A stretch of DNA of 5,644 bases from Elusimicrobia bacterium RIFCSPLOWO2_12_FULL_59_9. Lineage in GTDB: Bacteria > Elusimicrobiota > Elusimicrobia > O2-12-FULL-59-9. The stretch spans positions 1 to 5,644 of the forward strand of contig MGUX01000047.1 in assembly GCA_001800185.1 (NCBI GenBank). Direction: 5' to 3'. Positions 1-5,282 of the stretch are shown here, one piece after another; the stretch's first letter is position 1, and every line of letters begins with the position of its first letter. The translations under genes and the position numbers were made by a program. The notes under the pieces are model-generated. The model made no database searches. It was not told where the DNA came from and saw only the letters and a list, made by a program, of their open reading frames with translations.

Positions 1-918
1 CAAAAATCGCCGTTTGGCCGGGCGGCGCCGCGCGGCCGCGCCCCGGGGAGCTTCGATGCGGACGCCGGAGTCGTTGACCCAAACATTGCTTCCATCCTCG
101 TTCCGGACGCTGATTCCCCGGGCGTCCATGGCGACGGTCGCCTTCTCCGCCCGGTCGCGGCCGAACAAGTCGCCGGGCAGGTCCGCGTTGCCGCCGGTGA
201 GCGCGGCCAGCAAGGTCACGCAGATCATCGCGTCCAAGGCGAGGGCCGCTGTTCGCCGCCAGCGCTGCGCCGGCTTGGCTTCGCCGGGCTCCGGCGACGC
301 CGGGCCGCTGACCATGCGCGCCTTTTCTCCCGGCGCGAAGTCGGGGGAGGCCGCGCGGGAAGGCGTTTTCGGCGGCACTTGCCCGACGCCCAGGGGAGTC
401 TCGCGGCGCACCTTATAGACGCGCACTTTCTCCGGGATGCCCTTGAGTTGGAGCAGTCCCACCTCGCTGGAGGGGACCTCGGCCTTGTTCATGGCGAGGT
501 AGACGGCTTCGGTGAAGTAGACCTCCCCGGCCTCGGCCACTCCCTCGATGCGGGAGGCGATGTTGACGGCCTCGCCGAAGACGTCCTCCTGCGCCAAGTT
601 CACCTCGCCCGCGTTGATAGCCACGCGGATTTCGATGCGGTCTTGCTCCGGCAAGTCGGCGTTGCGTCTGGCCAGCGCTTCCTGCGCCGCGATGCCGGCC
701 AGCACCGCGTCCGTGGGGCTCTCGAAGACCATGAGGAAGGCGTCTCCGATGGTCTTGATCAGGCGCCCGCCCCGGTCTTGGAGGACCGGCAGGACGACCT
801 CGCGGTAATCATCCAGCAGAAGTTGGAGGTTGGTCCGGCTTCGGTTCGATGTCTTGTCGGTGAAGCCCTTGATGTCGGTAAACAGGATGGTCAAATGGCG
901 GGTCTGCAGCGCGGTCAT
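1..918 (-). CDS. Class III adenylate/guanylate cyclase with membrane-helix tail (3' end outside window)
   Basis: The first 306 residues are open to the window edge with no stop. Residues about 7-171 form a class III nucleotide cyclase catalytic domain, which makes cAMP or cGMP from ATP or GTP as a dimer. Both metal-binding aspartates are visible: D15 in LFTDIKGFT and D59 in KTIGDAF. K55 and D112 (in EDVFGEAVN) match the purine-selecting Lys/Asp pair of adenylate cyclases, and N119 and R123 match the transition-state residues. LKG at 158-160 is the usual end motif. So the domain looks active and more likely makes cAMP (inference). A Pro/Ala-rich linker follows (about 175-217), then one hydrophobic segment (about 223-241) starting RWRRTAALALD, which resembles the opening of an RDD membrane domain, then a Gly/Asp-rich stretch that looks beta-stranded. 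The catalytic domain is N-terminal and should be cytoplasmic. ATG at 918 is chosen because an in-frame stop lies at 955-957 with no start codon between; the ribosome site (GGCGGA) is weak. Confidence 0.93.
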   Translation of the reverse strand, partial: MTALQTRHLTILFTDIKGFTDKTSNRSRTNLQLLLDDYREVVLPVLQDRGGRLIKTIGDAFLMVFESPTDAVLAGIAAQEALARRNADLPEQDRIEIRVAINAGEVNLAQEDVFGEAVNIASRIEGVAEAGEVYFTEAVYLAMNKAEVPSSEVGLLQLKGIPEKVRVYKVRRETPLGVGQVPPKTPSRAASPDFAPGEKARMVSGPASPEPGEAKPAQRWRRTAALALDAMICVTLLAALTGGNADLPGDLFGRDRAEKATVAMDARGISVRNEDGSNVWVNDSGVRIEAPRGAAARRRPAKRRFL

Positions 919-1034
919 TAAAATATCCGCCGGAGACCAATTACAAGGAAAACCTTATTGACGTTGTCGCCGGCAGAGGCGGTTTGGAAGGCGGCGCCGG
1001 CAAAGCGGAGGCGAGGGAGGCGCGGCATTTATAG

Positions 1035-1063
1035 AGGATATGGAATAAAGCCCCAAAAGTCAA
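1035..1063 (-). promoter_or_regulatory. Candidate sigma70-type promoter for the cyclase gene
   Basis: Read on the minus strand, TTGACT (1063-1058) is followed after exactly 17 bases by TATCCT (1040-1035). That is 5/6 and 4/6 agreement with the TTGACA/TATAAT consensus at ideal spacing. Transcription would begin near 1028 and leave a leader of about 110 bases before the cyclase ATG at 918. A second A/T hexamer, TATAAA (1033-1028), is too far from the -35 to pair with it. This is a visual match only. Confidence 0.4.
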
Positions 1064-1073
1064 ACGCCTCTTC

Positions 1074-1102
1074 TTGACGGAATCAATCTGTAAACGTATT
1101 TC
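1074..1102 (+). promoter_or_regulatory. Candidate sigma70-type promoter for the glycosyltransferase gene
   Basis: TTGACG (1074-1079) and TATTTC (1097-1102) lie 17 bases apart in the plus direction. The -35 is good (5/6) and the -10 is poor (3/6). It would give a leader of at least about 115 bases upstream of the nominal ATG at 1223. Its -35 is the mirror image of the minus-strand -35: GTCAA (1059-1063) and TTGAC (1074-1078) form an inverted repeat with 10 bases between, so the two genes may fire back to back or share a regulator. Weak evidence. Confidence 0.28.
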
Positions 1103-1141
1103 TAACCGTGATCATGTTTGGAGACAAAGAGATTTTTGCGC

Positions 1142-1177
1142 GACTCATAAAAGGAGTCCTGCGACGGGCCAATCGCC
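1142..1177 (+). repeat. Copy 1 of a degenerate 36-base repeat (partner at 3091-3126)
   Basis: This stretch aligns without gaps to 3091-3126 in the same orientation, 26 of 36 bases identical by hand alignment. The right-hand core is best kept: CTGCGACGGG followed by a variable triplet and ATCGCC, 17/19. Copy 1 contains two small stems: GACTC/GAGTC (1142-1146 with 1154-1158, 7-base loop) and GGGC/GCCC (1166-1169 with 1175-1178, 5-base loop). It sits in the leader of the glycosyltransferase gene. Function unknown; a mobile-element remnant or a dispersed structured repeat are both possible. Confidence 0.45.
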
Positions 1178-1197
1178 CTTAATGGGTTATTCCGGCG

Positions 1198-1248
1198 ACA
1201 TTTTAAGTGATTTGGCCGATCCATGTTTGGTAACATTTTAAATGATTC
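1198..1248 (+). repeat. Pair of direct repeats, ACATTTTAA(G/A)TGATT, 35-base period
   Basis: The 16-base units at 1198-1213 and 1233-1248 match at 14 positions and repeat with a period of 35 bases. The nominal ATG (1223) of the glycosyltransferase lies between them. A related, gapped copy reads GGTAATATTTTCAAATG at 3061-3077, on the other side of that gene. A second short repeat, CATGTTTGG, occurs at 1113-1121 and 1222-1230. Closely spaced A/T-rich direct repeats of this size resemble multiple protein-binding sites, such as those at the ends of some insertion sequences or in operators. No complete element or transposase is seen in the window. Confidence 0.5.
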
Positions 1249-2953
1249 GATTCTAAAAAGAATCGCAGGCGCGGCTCAAGACGGAATGCGAACGGCACGA
1301 TTCGGCTTCAACATATTAGCGGCGAATATTGGATTGCAATATCTGACTCCACTCCGCCGGCGCTTAGCCCTGACCGCGGCCGCCTGCGCTTTTCTCGCGT
1401 TCCTGCCGGCTCTGGGCGGCGGCTTCCTCAATTTCGACGACGATAAAAATCTCATTGAGAACGCCTATTTTGAGAAGGGTTTTTCCGAACCTTCTTGGAT
1501 GTTCAAGCCCGACCCTTTCGGGTTGACCATCCCTCTCACCTGGGCCAGCCTCTCTCTGGACAGGCTGCTTTGGGGCCAGCGGCCTTTCGGCTACCACCTG
1601 CAAAATCTGCTTTGGCACGCCCTTGCGACGGCGCTGCTCTATTTCCTGGCCCTCGCTCTCATCCGCGGCCGCGAGGAGGAGGGGCCGGCCGAGCGCTTGG
1701 GAGCGCTCGCCGCGGCTCTGTTTTTCGGCCTGCATCCCCTGCGCGTGGAATCGGTCGCCTGGATTACGGAGAGGCGCGACTCTCTCTCCCTGACCTTTCT
1801 ATTGCTTTCCACCCTGGCCTACCTGCGCCACGGAGCGGGGACCCCGCGCGCCTACGCCGCGAGCCTTTGCGCCTATGCCCTCTCCCTCGCCGCCAAGCCC
1901 ATCGGCATGGGACAGCCTTTCCTGTTGCTCGCCTTGGATCGCTATTTCCTGGACCGCAAGGCTTTCAAGGAAAAGCTTCCCTTTCTGTTTCTCTCCATTC
2001 TGGCTGGGGCTCTTGTTTATCAAGGCATCCGCGGAGCCGAAAAGACGGCGATTTTAGAGCCCTTTAACCCGCTCCAACACGCGTCCTATTGCGCGTACGG
2101 GCTGGTCTATTACCTGCGCAAGACTCTGGTCCCTTGTGCTCTTTCCCCGCTGCACCCCAATCCTCCGCATTTGAACCCTCTTGAGCCTCACTTCCTGGCG
2201 AGCGGCGCGGCCGCCGTTCTGCTTCTCGCCGCTTTTTGGAAATGGCGCCGCCATCGAGGCGTTTGGACCGCGGGACTTCAGTACCTCCTCGGAGTAGCCC
2301 CCGTGCTTGGGCTTGCGCGCAACGGGCCCCAATTGGTGGCCGATCGTTATAGCTACCTCTCCTGCCTAGGCTGGGCTGTCCTGGCCGGCGCCGCGCTTTC
2401 CTCGGTCCTGCGGCGAGTTCCCGAAAGCGCTCGCCCCGTCCTGCTCAAGCGCGCTCGCCTCGGTTTGTGCGCGCTGGCCTTTGGCTTCATTTTCTTGAGC
2501 TGGGATTATTGCGGCGTCTGGAAGGATTCCCGAAGCCTCTGGTCCCACGTTCTGCGCCTTTATCCCGACTCGCACACGGCTCACAATAATTTAGGCGTCG
2601 TCGATATGAAGGACTCGCGCCTCAAGGAGGCTGAAAGGCATTTTAGAGCCGCCCTGAGCGCTCAAGCGTCCGACTGGACCGCCGCGAGCAATCTGGGCAG
2701 CGCTCTACTGCTTCAAGGGCGCGCCGCCGAGGCGCTTGAGCCTTACCGGACGGCGTTGGCCTTCAAGCCCGGCCATGCGCCAACGCGCAGCAATTACGGC
2801 GCCGCCCTGCTGCAAACGGGGGACATGGATGGGGCGGTGCGTGAATTCTCGGAGGCTCTTCGATTGAAACCGGACTGGGTCACGGCCCAAAAAAATCTGG
2901 AAAGCGCGCGCGAGCTGCGCAAGCGGGGAGGCGCCGTGCGCCTGGGCCTATGA
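1223..2953 (+). CDS. TMTC-like polytopic GT-C glycosyltransferase with C-terminal TPRs
   Basis: Integral membrane protein of up to 576 residues, probably transferring a sugar from a lipid-linked donor to protein or another acceptor; the substrate is unknown. About ten hydrophobic segments span residues 47-427. The first is followed by NFDDDKN (D72-D74), the acidic loop expected of the GT-C fold catalytic site. HPLRVESVAW with ERRDSLS (171-189) and VADRYSYLS (372-380) match motifs conserved in bacterial TPR glycosyltransferases and in the DUF1736 region of animal TMTC O-mannosyltransferases. Three TPRs follow at about 447-481, 482-515 and 516-549, likely for acceptor or partner binding. The start is uncertain: ATG 1223 has no Shine-Dalgarno, overlaps repeats and hairpins, and codons 1-43 are AT-rich unlike the rest. 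Alternatives are ATG 1286, TTG 1334 or CTG 1343, just ahead of the first membrane helix. Convergent with the response regulator gene, divergent from the cyclase. Confidence 0.87.
   Translation: MFGNILNDSILKRIAGAAQDGMRTARFGFNILAANIGLQYLTPLRRRLALTAAACAFLAFLPALGGGFLNFDDDKNLIENAYFEKGFSEPSWMFKPDPFGLTIPLTWASLSLDRLLWGQRPFGYHLQNLLWHALATALLYFLALALIRGREEEGPAERLGALAAALFFGLHPLRVESVAWITERRDSLSLTFLLLSTLAYLRHGAGTPRAYAASLCAYALSLAAKPIGMGQPFLLLALDRYFLDRKAFKEKLPFLFLSILAGALVYQGIRGAEKTAILEPFNPLQHASYCAYGLVYYLRKTLVPCALSPLHPNPPHLNPLEPHFLASGAAAVLLLAAFWKWRRHRGVWTAGLQYLLGVAPVLGLARNGPQLVADRYSYLSCLGWAVLAGAALSSVLRRVPESARPVLLKRARLGLCALAFGFIFLSWDYCGVWKDSRSLWSHVLRLYPDSHTAHNNLGVVDMKDSRLKEAERHFRAALSAQASDWTAASNLGSALLLQGRAAEALEPYRTALAFKPGHAPTRSNYGAALLQTGDMDGAVREFSEALRLKPDWVTAQKNLESARELRKRGGAVRLGL
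1248..1265 (+). other. Small hairpin inside the nominal start of the glycosyltransferase gene
   Basis: CGATTC (1248-1253) and GAATCG (1260-1265) form a perfect 6-bp inverted repeat around a TAAAAA loop. Just upstream, ATGTT (1223-1227) and AACAT (1232-1236) form a 5-bp inverted repeat with a 4-base loop that covers the nominal ATG. Such structures would suit an untranslated leader better than a start region. There is no T-run directly after, so it is not called a terminator. Confidence 0.35.
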
Positions 2954-3087
2954 GCGCTTCCAAGCCCAAAGAAAGAAATTCCCTTCTCATAAAAAACACC
3001 TGGTGATCCAACGATGTTAAATCCAAATATGGAAGGAACAGCTTAACGTCTCAATCCTTCGGTAATATTTTCAAATGGGTTGACAGG

Positions 3088-3156
3088 GGGGACAATAAAA
3101 ATGATCTCTGCGACGGGGCGATCGCCAAGACTACCGAACGGAGAGGGCCGGTCCCC
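3088..3156. repeat. Nested inverted repeats in the convergent intergenic region
   Basis: GGGGAC (3088-3093) can pair with GTCCCC (3151-3156), enclosing CTCT/AGAG (3106-3109 with 3142-3145) and the perfect palindrome GGCGATCGCC (3117-3126). A competing short stem is CGGTC/GACCG (3149-3153 with 3157-3161). The region lies between two gene ends facing each other, so it could help end transcription from either side, but no stem is followed by a clear T-run. The rest of 2954-3223 shows no gene I can support. Confidence 0.35.
3091..3126 (+). repeat. Copy 2 of the degenerate 36-base repeat (partner at 1142-1177)
   Basis: Same orientation as copy 1, with the conserved pieces GAC, ATAAAA (offset by one base), CTGCGACGGG and ATCGCC in the same order and overall spacing. 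Here the variable triplet makes the right end a perfect palindrome, GGCGATCGCC. The copy lies 138 bases after the glycosyltransferase stop, so the two copies bracket that gene. Whether the repeat is dispersed elsewhere in the genome cannot be seen from this window. Confidence 0.42.
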
Positions 3157-3223
3157 GACCGCGCGCGCATATCCCAATTGGACGCCGGCGCCCCCCGCGT
3201 CGCGATCCTGACATGGACGCAGG

Positions 3224-3667
3224 CTACTTGGGAGGAGGCTCGTTGAGCACCAGCCAGTAAAGCCCGAGCTGCTGCACCGCTTCGGTGAATTTGGTGAAAT
3301 CCACCGGCTTGCGAATGTAGCTATTGGCGCCGAACTTGTAGCCGTTGATCAGGTCCTGCTCCTCTTTGGAGGAAGTCAAGATGACGACCGGCAGCAGCTT
3401 GGTGCGCTCCGCGGCGCGCAGGCGCTGCAGGACCTCCAGACCGCTTAACTTGGGCAGCTTCAAGTCCAGCAGCACCACCGACGGCATCGCGCTCGGGTCG
3501 CGGCCGGCGTGCTTGCCTTGGCAGAGCAAATAGTCCAAGGCCTCCGCGCCGTCCTGGACGATGTGGATCTCATTGAGGATTTTATTTTTCTTGAGCGCCC
3601 GCAGGGTCAAGGCCGCGTCGTTCGGGTTATCCTCCACCAAGAGAATCGTCTTTTCATTGGCTCGCAT
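3224..3667 (-). CDS. Rcp1-type single-domain response regulator
   Basis: A 147-residue CheY-like receiver with no output domain. It carries the acidic pair E12-D13, phospho-acceptor D68 in VVLLDLKLP, T98 in LTSS and K120 in RKPVDF, so it should accept phosphate normally. The long insert between residues 47 and 62, the KEEQDLINGY helix and the tail QLGLYWLVLNEPPP are typical of the Rcp1 family, the response regulators paired with cyanobacterial and bacterial phytochrome-type kinases. With no DNA-binding domain, it would act through protein contacts or pass phosphate on. It is the last gene of the operon: its ATG overlaps the end of the kinase gene by 14 bases, with a strong AGGAGG (3678-3673) five bases upstream, implying coupled translation and roughly matched amounts. 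The kinase next to it is the likely partner (inference from position and from its phytochrome-like HisKA). Confidence 0.95.
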   Translation of the reverse strand: MRANEKTILLVEDNPNDAALTLRALKKNKILNEIHIVQDGAEALDYLLCQGKHAGRDPSAMPSVVLLDLKLPKLSGLEVLQRLRAAERTKLLPVVILTSSKEEQDLINGYKFGANSYIRKPVDFTKFTEAVQQLGLYWLVLNEPPPK

Positions 3668-5282
3668 CGGGGCCTCCTAGCGTGAAATAGAACACGGCTC
3701 CTTGGTCGACGGCGCCCTCCGCCCAAATGCGGCCTCCGTGGCGTCTCACGATCCGCTGCACGGTCGCGAGGCCGATGCCCGTGCCGGGAAACTCCTCCTG
3801 CGAGTGCAGCCGCTGAAACGCGCCGAAAAGCTTGTTGGCATAGCTCATGTCGAAGCCCGCGCCGTTGTCCCGCACAAAATAGATTGTTTCGCCGTCCTTC
3901 CGCATCGTCCCCAGTTCGATTTTCGCCCCCATCTTTTTCCCCGTGAACTTCCAGGCGTTGCCCAAAAGGTTCTCGATGGCGGCCCGCAGCAGGCCTGGGT
4001 CGCCTGTCACTGGCAGCTTCGGCGGCGCCGTAAACTCCGGCTTCCGGCCCGGATTGGCCTTCTTTAACTGCTCCATGACCGCGCGGGCGATGACGATGAG
4101 GTCGGTCTTCTCCATCTTGATCTCGTGCCGAATCACGCGGGCGAGATTCAATAAATCGTCGATCAGCTCTCCCATTTGCTGGCAGCCTCGGCGCACCCGG
4201 TTTAGATGGTCCTTGCCCGGATCGTCCAGTTTGTCCGCATAGTCTTCAAGGAGCACCTGGCTGAACCCATCGATGGTGCGCAAGGGTGAGCGCAGGTCAT
4301 GAGACACGGAATAGGAGAAGGACTCTAATTCCCGGTTTGCTTCCTCCAGTTTGGCGTTTGCGATCTCCAGCTTCTGCGCCAGAGAGGCCCGCGCCTGGGC
4401 CGCCTCCTTCTCGATTTTTGCGCGGACGGCTTCCATCTCTTTGGCCTTGAGCTCCTCAATGATCTTCCTGTTTTCCTCCAGGTAGAAATTGCGCCGCAGC
4501 AGCGCCCGGATTCTTCCCTTCAGAACGGCCATCTCGCTGGATTTGCCCACAAAATCGTCCGCTCCCGCCTCAAGCGCGCGAGTCAGATCCTCTTTGCCCT
4601 CCTGCGCCGTCAGCATAAGGACCGCCAAGGGATTGCGCAAGCCTCTGCGCATCTCGGTGATCCGGCGGCAGACCGCGATGCCGTCCATTCCCGGCATCAC
4701 AAGATCGAGAATGACGCAGTCGAAGGGCCTTGCATCAAGCTTTTTCAGGCATTCGTCGCCTGAGGCGGCCTTGTCGCACTTGTACCCATCCTGCTCGAGC
4801 TCAAGGACGATTTTCTCCAGATAGGTGGGGCTGTCGTCGACGGCAAGCATCCAGACATCCCGCATATGGGGCTGCGCCGCGCCGAGTATCGCTTGGCTCT
4901 CCCGCCCTTTGCGCAGGAGAGCGCGGATTCTGGCGATGAGGACCTCCGGATCGGCTGATTTCGAGATATAATCATCCGCGCCGGAGTCCAAACCGCGCAA
5001 TTCCATGGCGTGGGTATCATCCACGGTGAACATCAGGACGGGAATCTGTCTCGCCTCGATATTCATCCGGATTCGCCTGCACAACTCGTCGCCGCGCAAA
5101 CCCGGAAGATAGTAGTCGACCACCATGAGGTCCGGCGGATTGTCGCTGATTTCCCGGAGTCCCTCCTCCGCCGATGAGCAGGCTTTCACCTCAAAGCCCT
5201 CCGCCTCAAGCTGCGCCGAGAGCTTCGCGGCCTGGGTCGGCGAGTCCTCAACTAAAATGATCTTCTGCGCTCTGCTGACCAC
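3654..5282 (-). CDS. Cytoplasmic histidine kinase with two N-terminal receiver domains (REC-REC-HisKA-HATPase)
   Basis: A 542-residue protein without membrane segments. REC1 (about 6-126) has E12-D13, D56, T86 and K108. REC2 (about 142-264) has D149-D150, D193, T225 and K247; both receivers look phosphorylatable. A charged helical stretch, probably coiled coil, spans about 266-322. HisKA follows with H328 in SYSVSHDLRSPLR, the form common in phytochrome-like kinases. The ATPase domain has N438/N442 in IENLLGNAWKFT, DNGAGFD (472-478), LFGAFQRL (485-492) and GTGIGLA (500-506), so the transmitter looks active. No PAS, GAF or other sensor domain is present, so the input is probably phosphate on the receivers, placed there by another kinase. 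The start is GTG 5282, with GGAGG (5290-5286) only three bases upstream, inside the overlapping 3' end of the cheB-like gene. The only later Met before REC2 is M53, which would remove much of REC1. Phosphate probably goes to the downstream Rcp1-type regulator. Confidence 0.94.
   Translation of the reverse strand: MVSRAQKIILVEDSPTQAAKLSAQLEAEGFEVKACSSAEEGLREISDNPPDLMVVDYYLPGLRGDELCRRIRMNIEARQIPVLMFTVDDTHAMELRGLDSGADDYISKSADPEVLIARIRALLRKGRESQAILGAAQPHMRDVWMLAVDDSPTYLEKIVLELEQDGYKCDKAASGDECLKKLDARPFDCVILDLVMPGMDGIAVCRRITEMRRGLRNPLAVLMLTAQEGKEDLTRALEAGADDFVGKSSEMAVLKGRIRALLRRNFYLEENRKIIEELKAKEMEAVRAKIEKEAAQARASLAQKLEIANAKLEEANRELESFSYSVSHDLRSPLRTIDGFSQVLLEDYADKLDDPGKDHLNRVRRGCQQMGELIDDLLNLARVIRHEIKMEKTDLIVIARAVMEQLKKANPGRKPEFTAPPKLPVTGDPGLLRAAIENLLGNAWKFTGKKMGAKIELGTMRKDGETIYFVRDNGAGFDMSYANKLFGAFQRLHSQEEFPGTGIGLATVQRIVRRHGGRIWAEGAVDQGAVFYFTLGGPDASQ
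3673..3678 (-). promoter_or_regulatory. Ribosome binding site of the response regulator
   Basis: On the minus strand AGGAGG lies five bases before the ATG at 3667, inside the last codons of the kinase gene. It fixes the start of the response regulator and shows that this genome uses strong Shine-Dalgarno sites, which makes the lack of one before 1223 more telling. Confidence 0.85.

Noticed and set aside
14..921. Plus-strand open frames of 134 and 180 codons
   Set aside because: They lie opposite the cyclase, whose motifs, catalytic residues and unbroken 306-codon frame are clear; the plus-strand products have low-complexity composition and no recognisable domain.
1142..1200. Riboswitch (cyclic-di-GMP, fluoride or similar) in the glycosyltransferase leader
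   Set aside because: The small stems do not show the conserved cores of the classes I can recall, and the related copy at 3091 lies downstream of a gene rather than in a leader.
1495..2067. 190-codon plus-strand frame inside the glycosyltransferase
   Set aside because: It is an alternative frame of the GC-rich glycosyltransferase gene, rich in Pro/Arg/Ser as frame-shifted GC-rich DNA usually is, with no motif of its own.
2985..3010. Intrinsic terminator on the minus strand (CACCAGGTG followed by T6)
   Set aside because: The stem is only three base pairs with a three-base loop; the T-run alone is not enough.
3080..3105. Perfect TTGACA hexamer at 3080-3085 as a promoter
   Set aside because: No acceptable -10 hexamer lies 15-19 bases downstream, and no convincing gene follows on the plus strand.
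3117..3126. GGCGATCGCC as a cyanobacterial HIP1 palindrome and hence a cyanobacterial origin
   Set aside because: It is a single copy in 5.6 kb, whereas HIP1-rich genomes carry it far more often, and the gene set does not otherwise point to cyanobacteria despite the Rcp1-like regulator.
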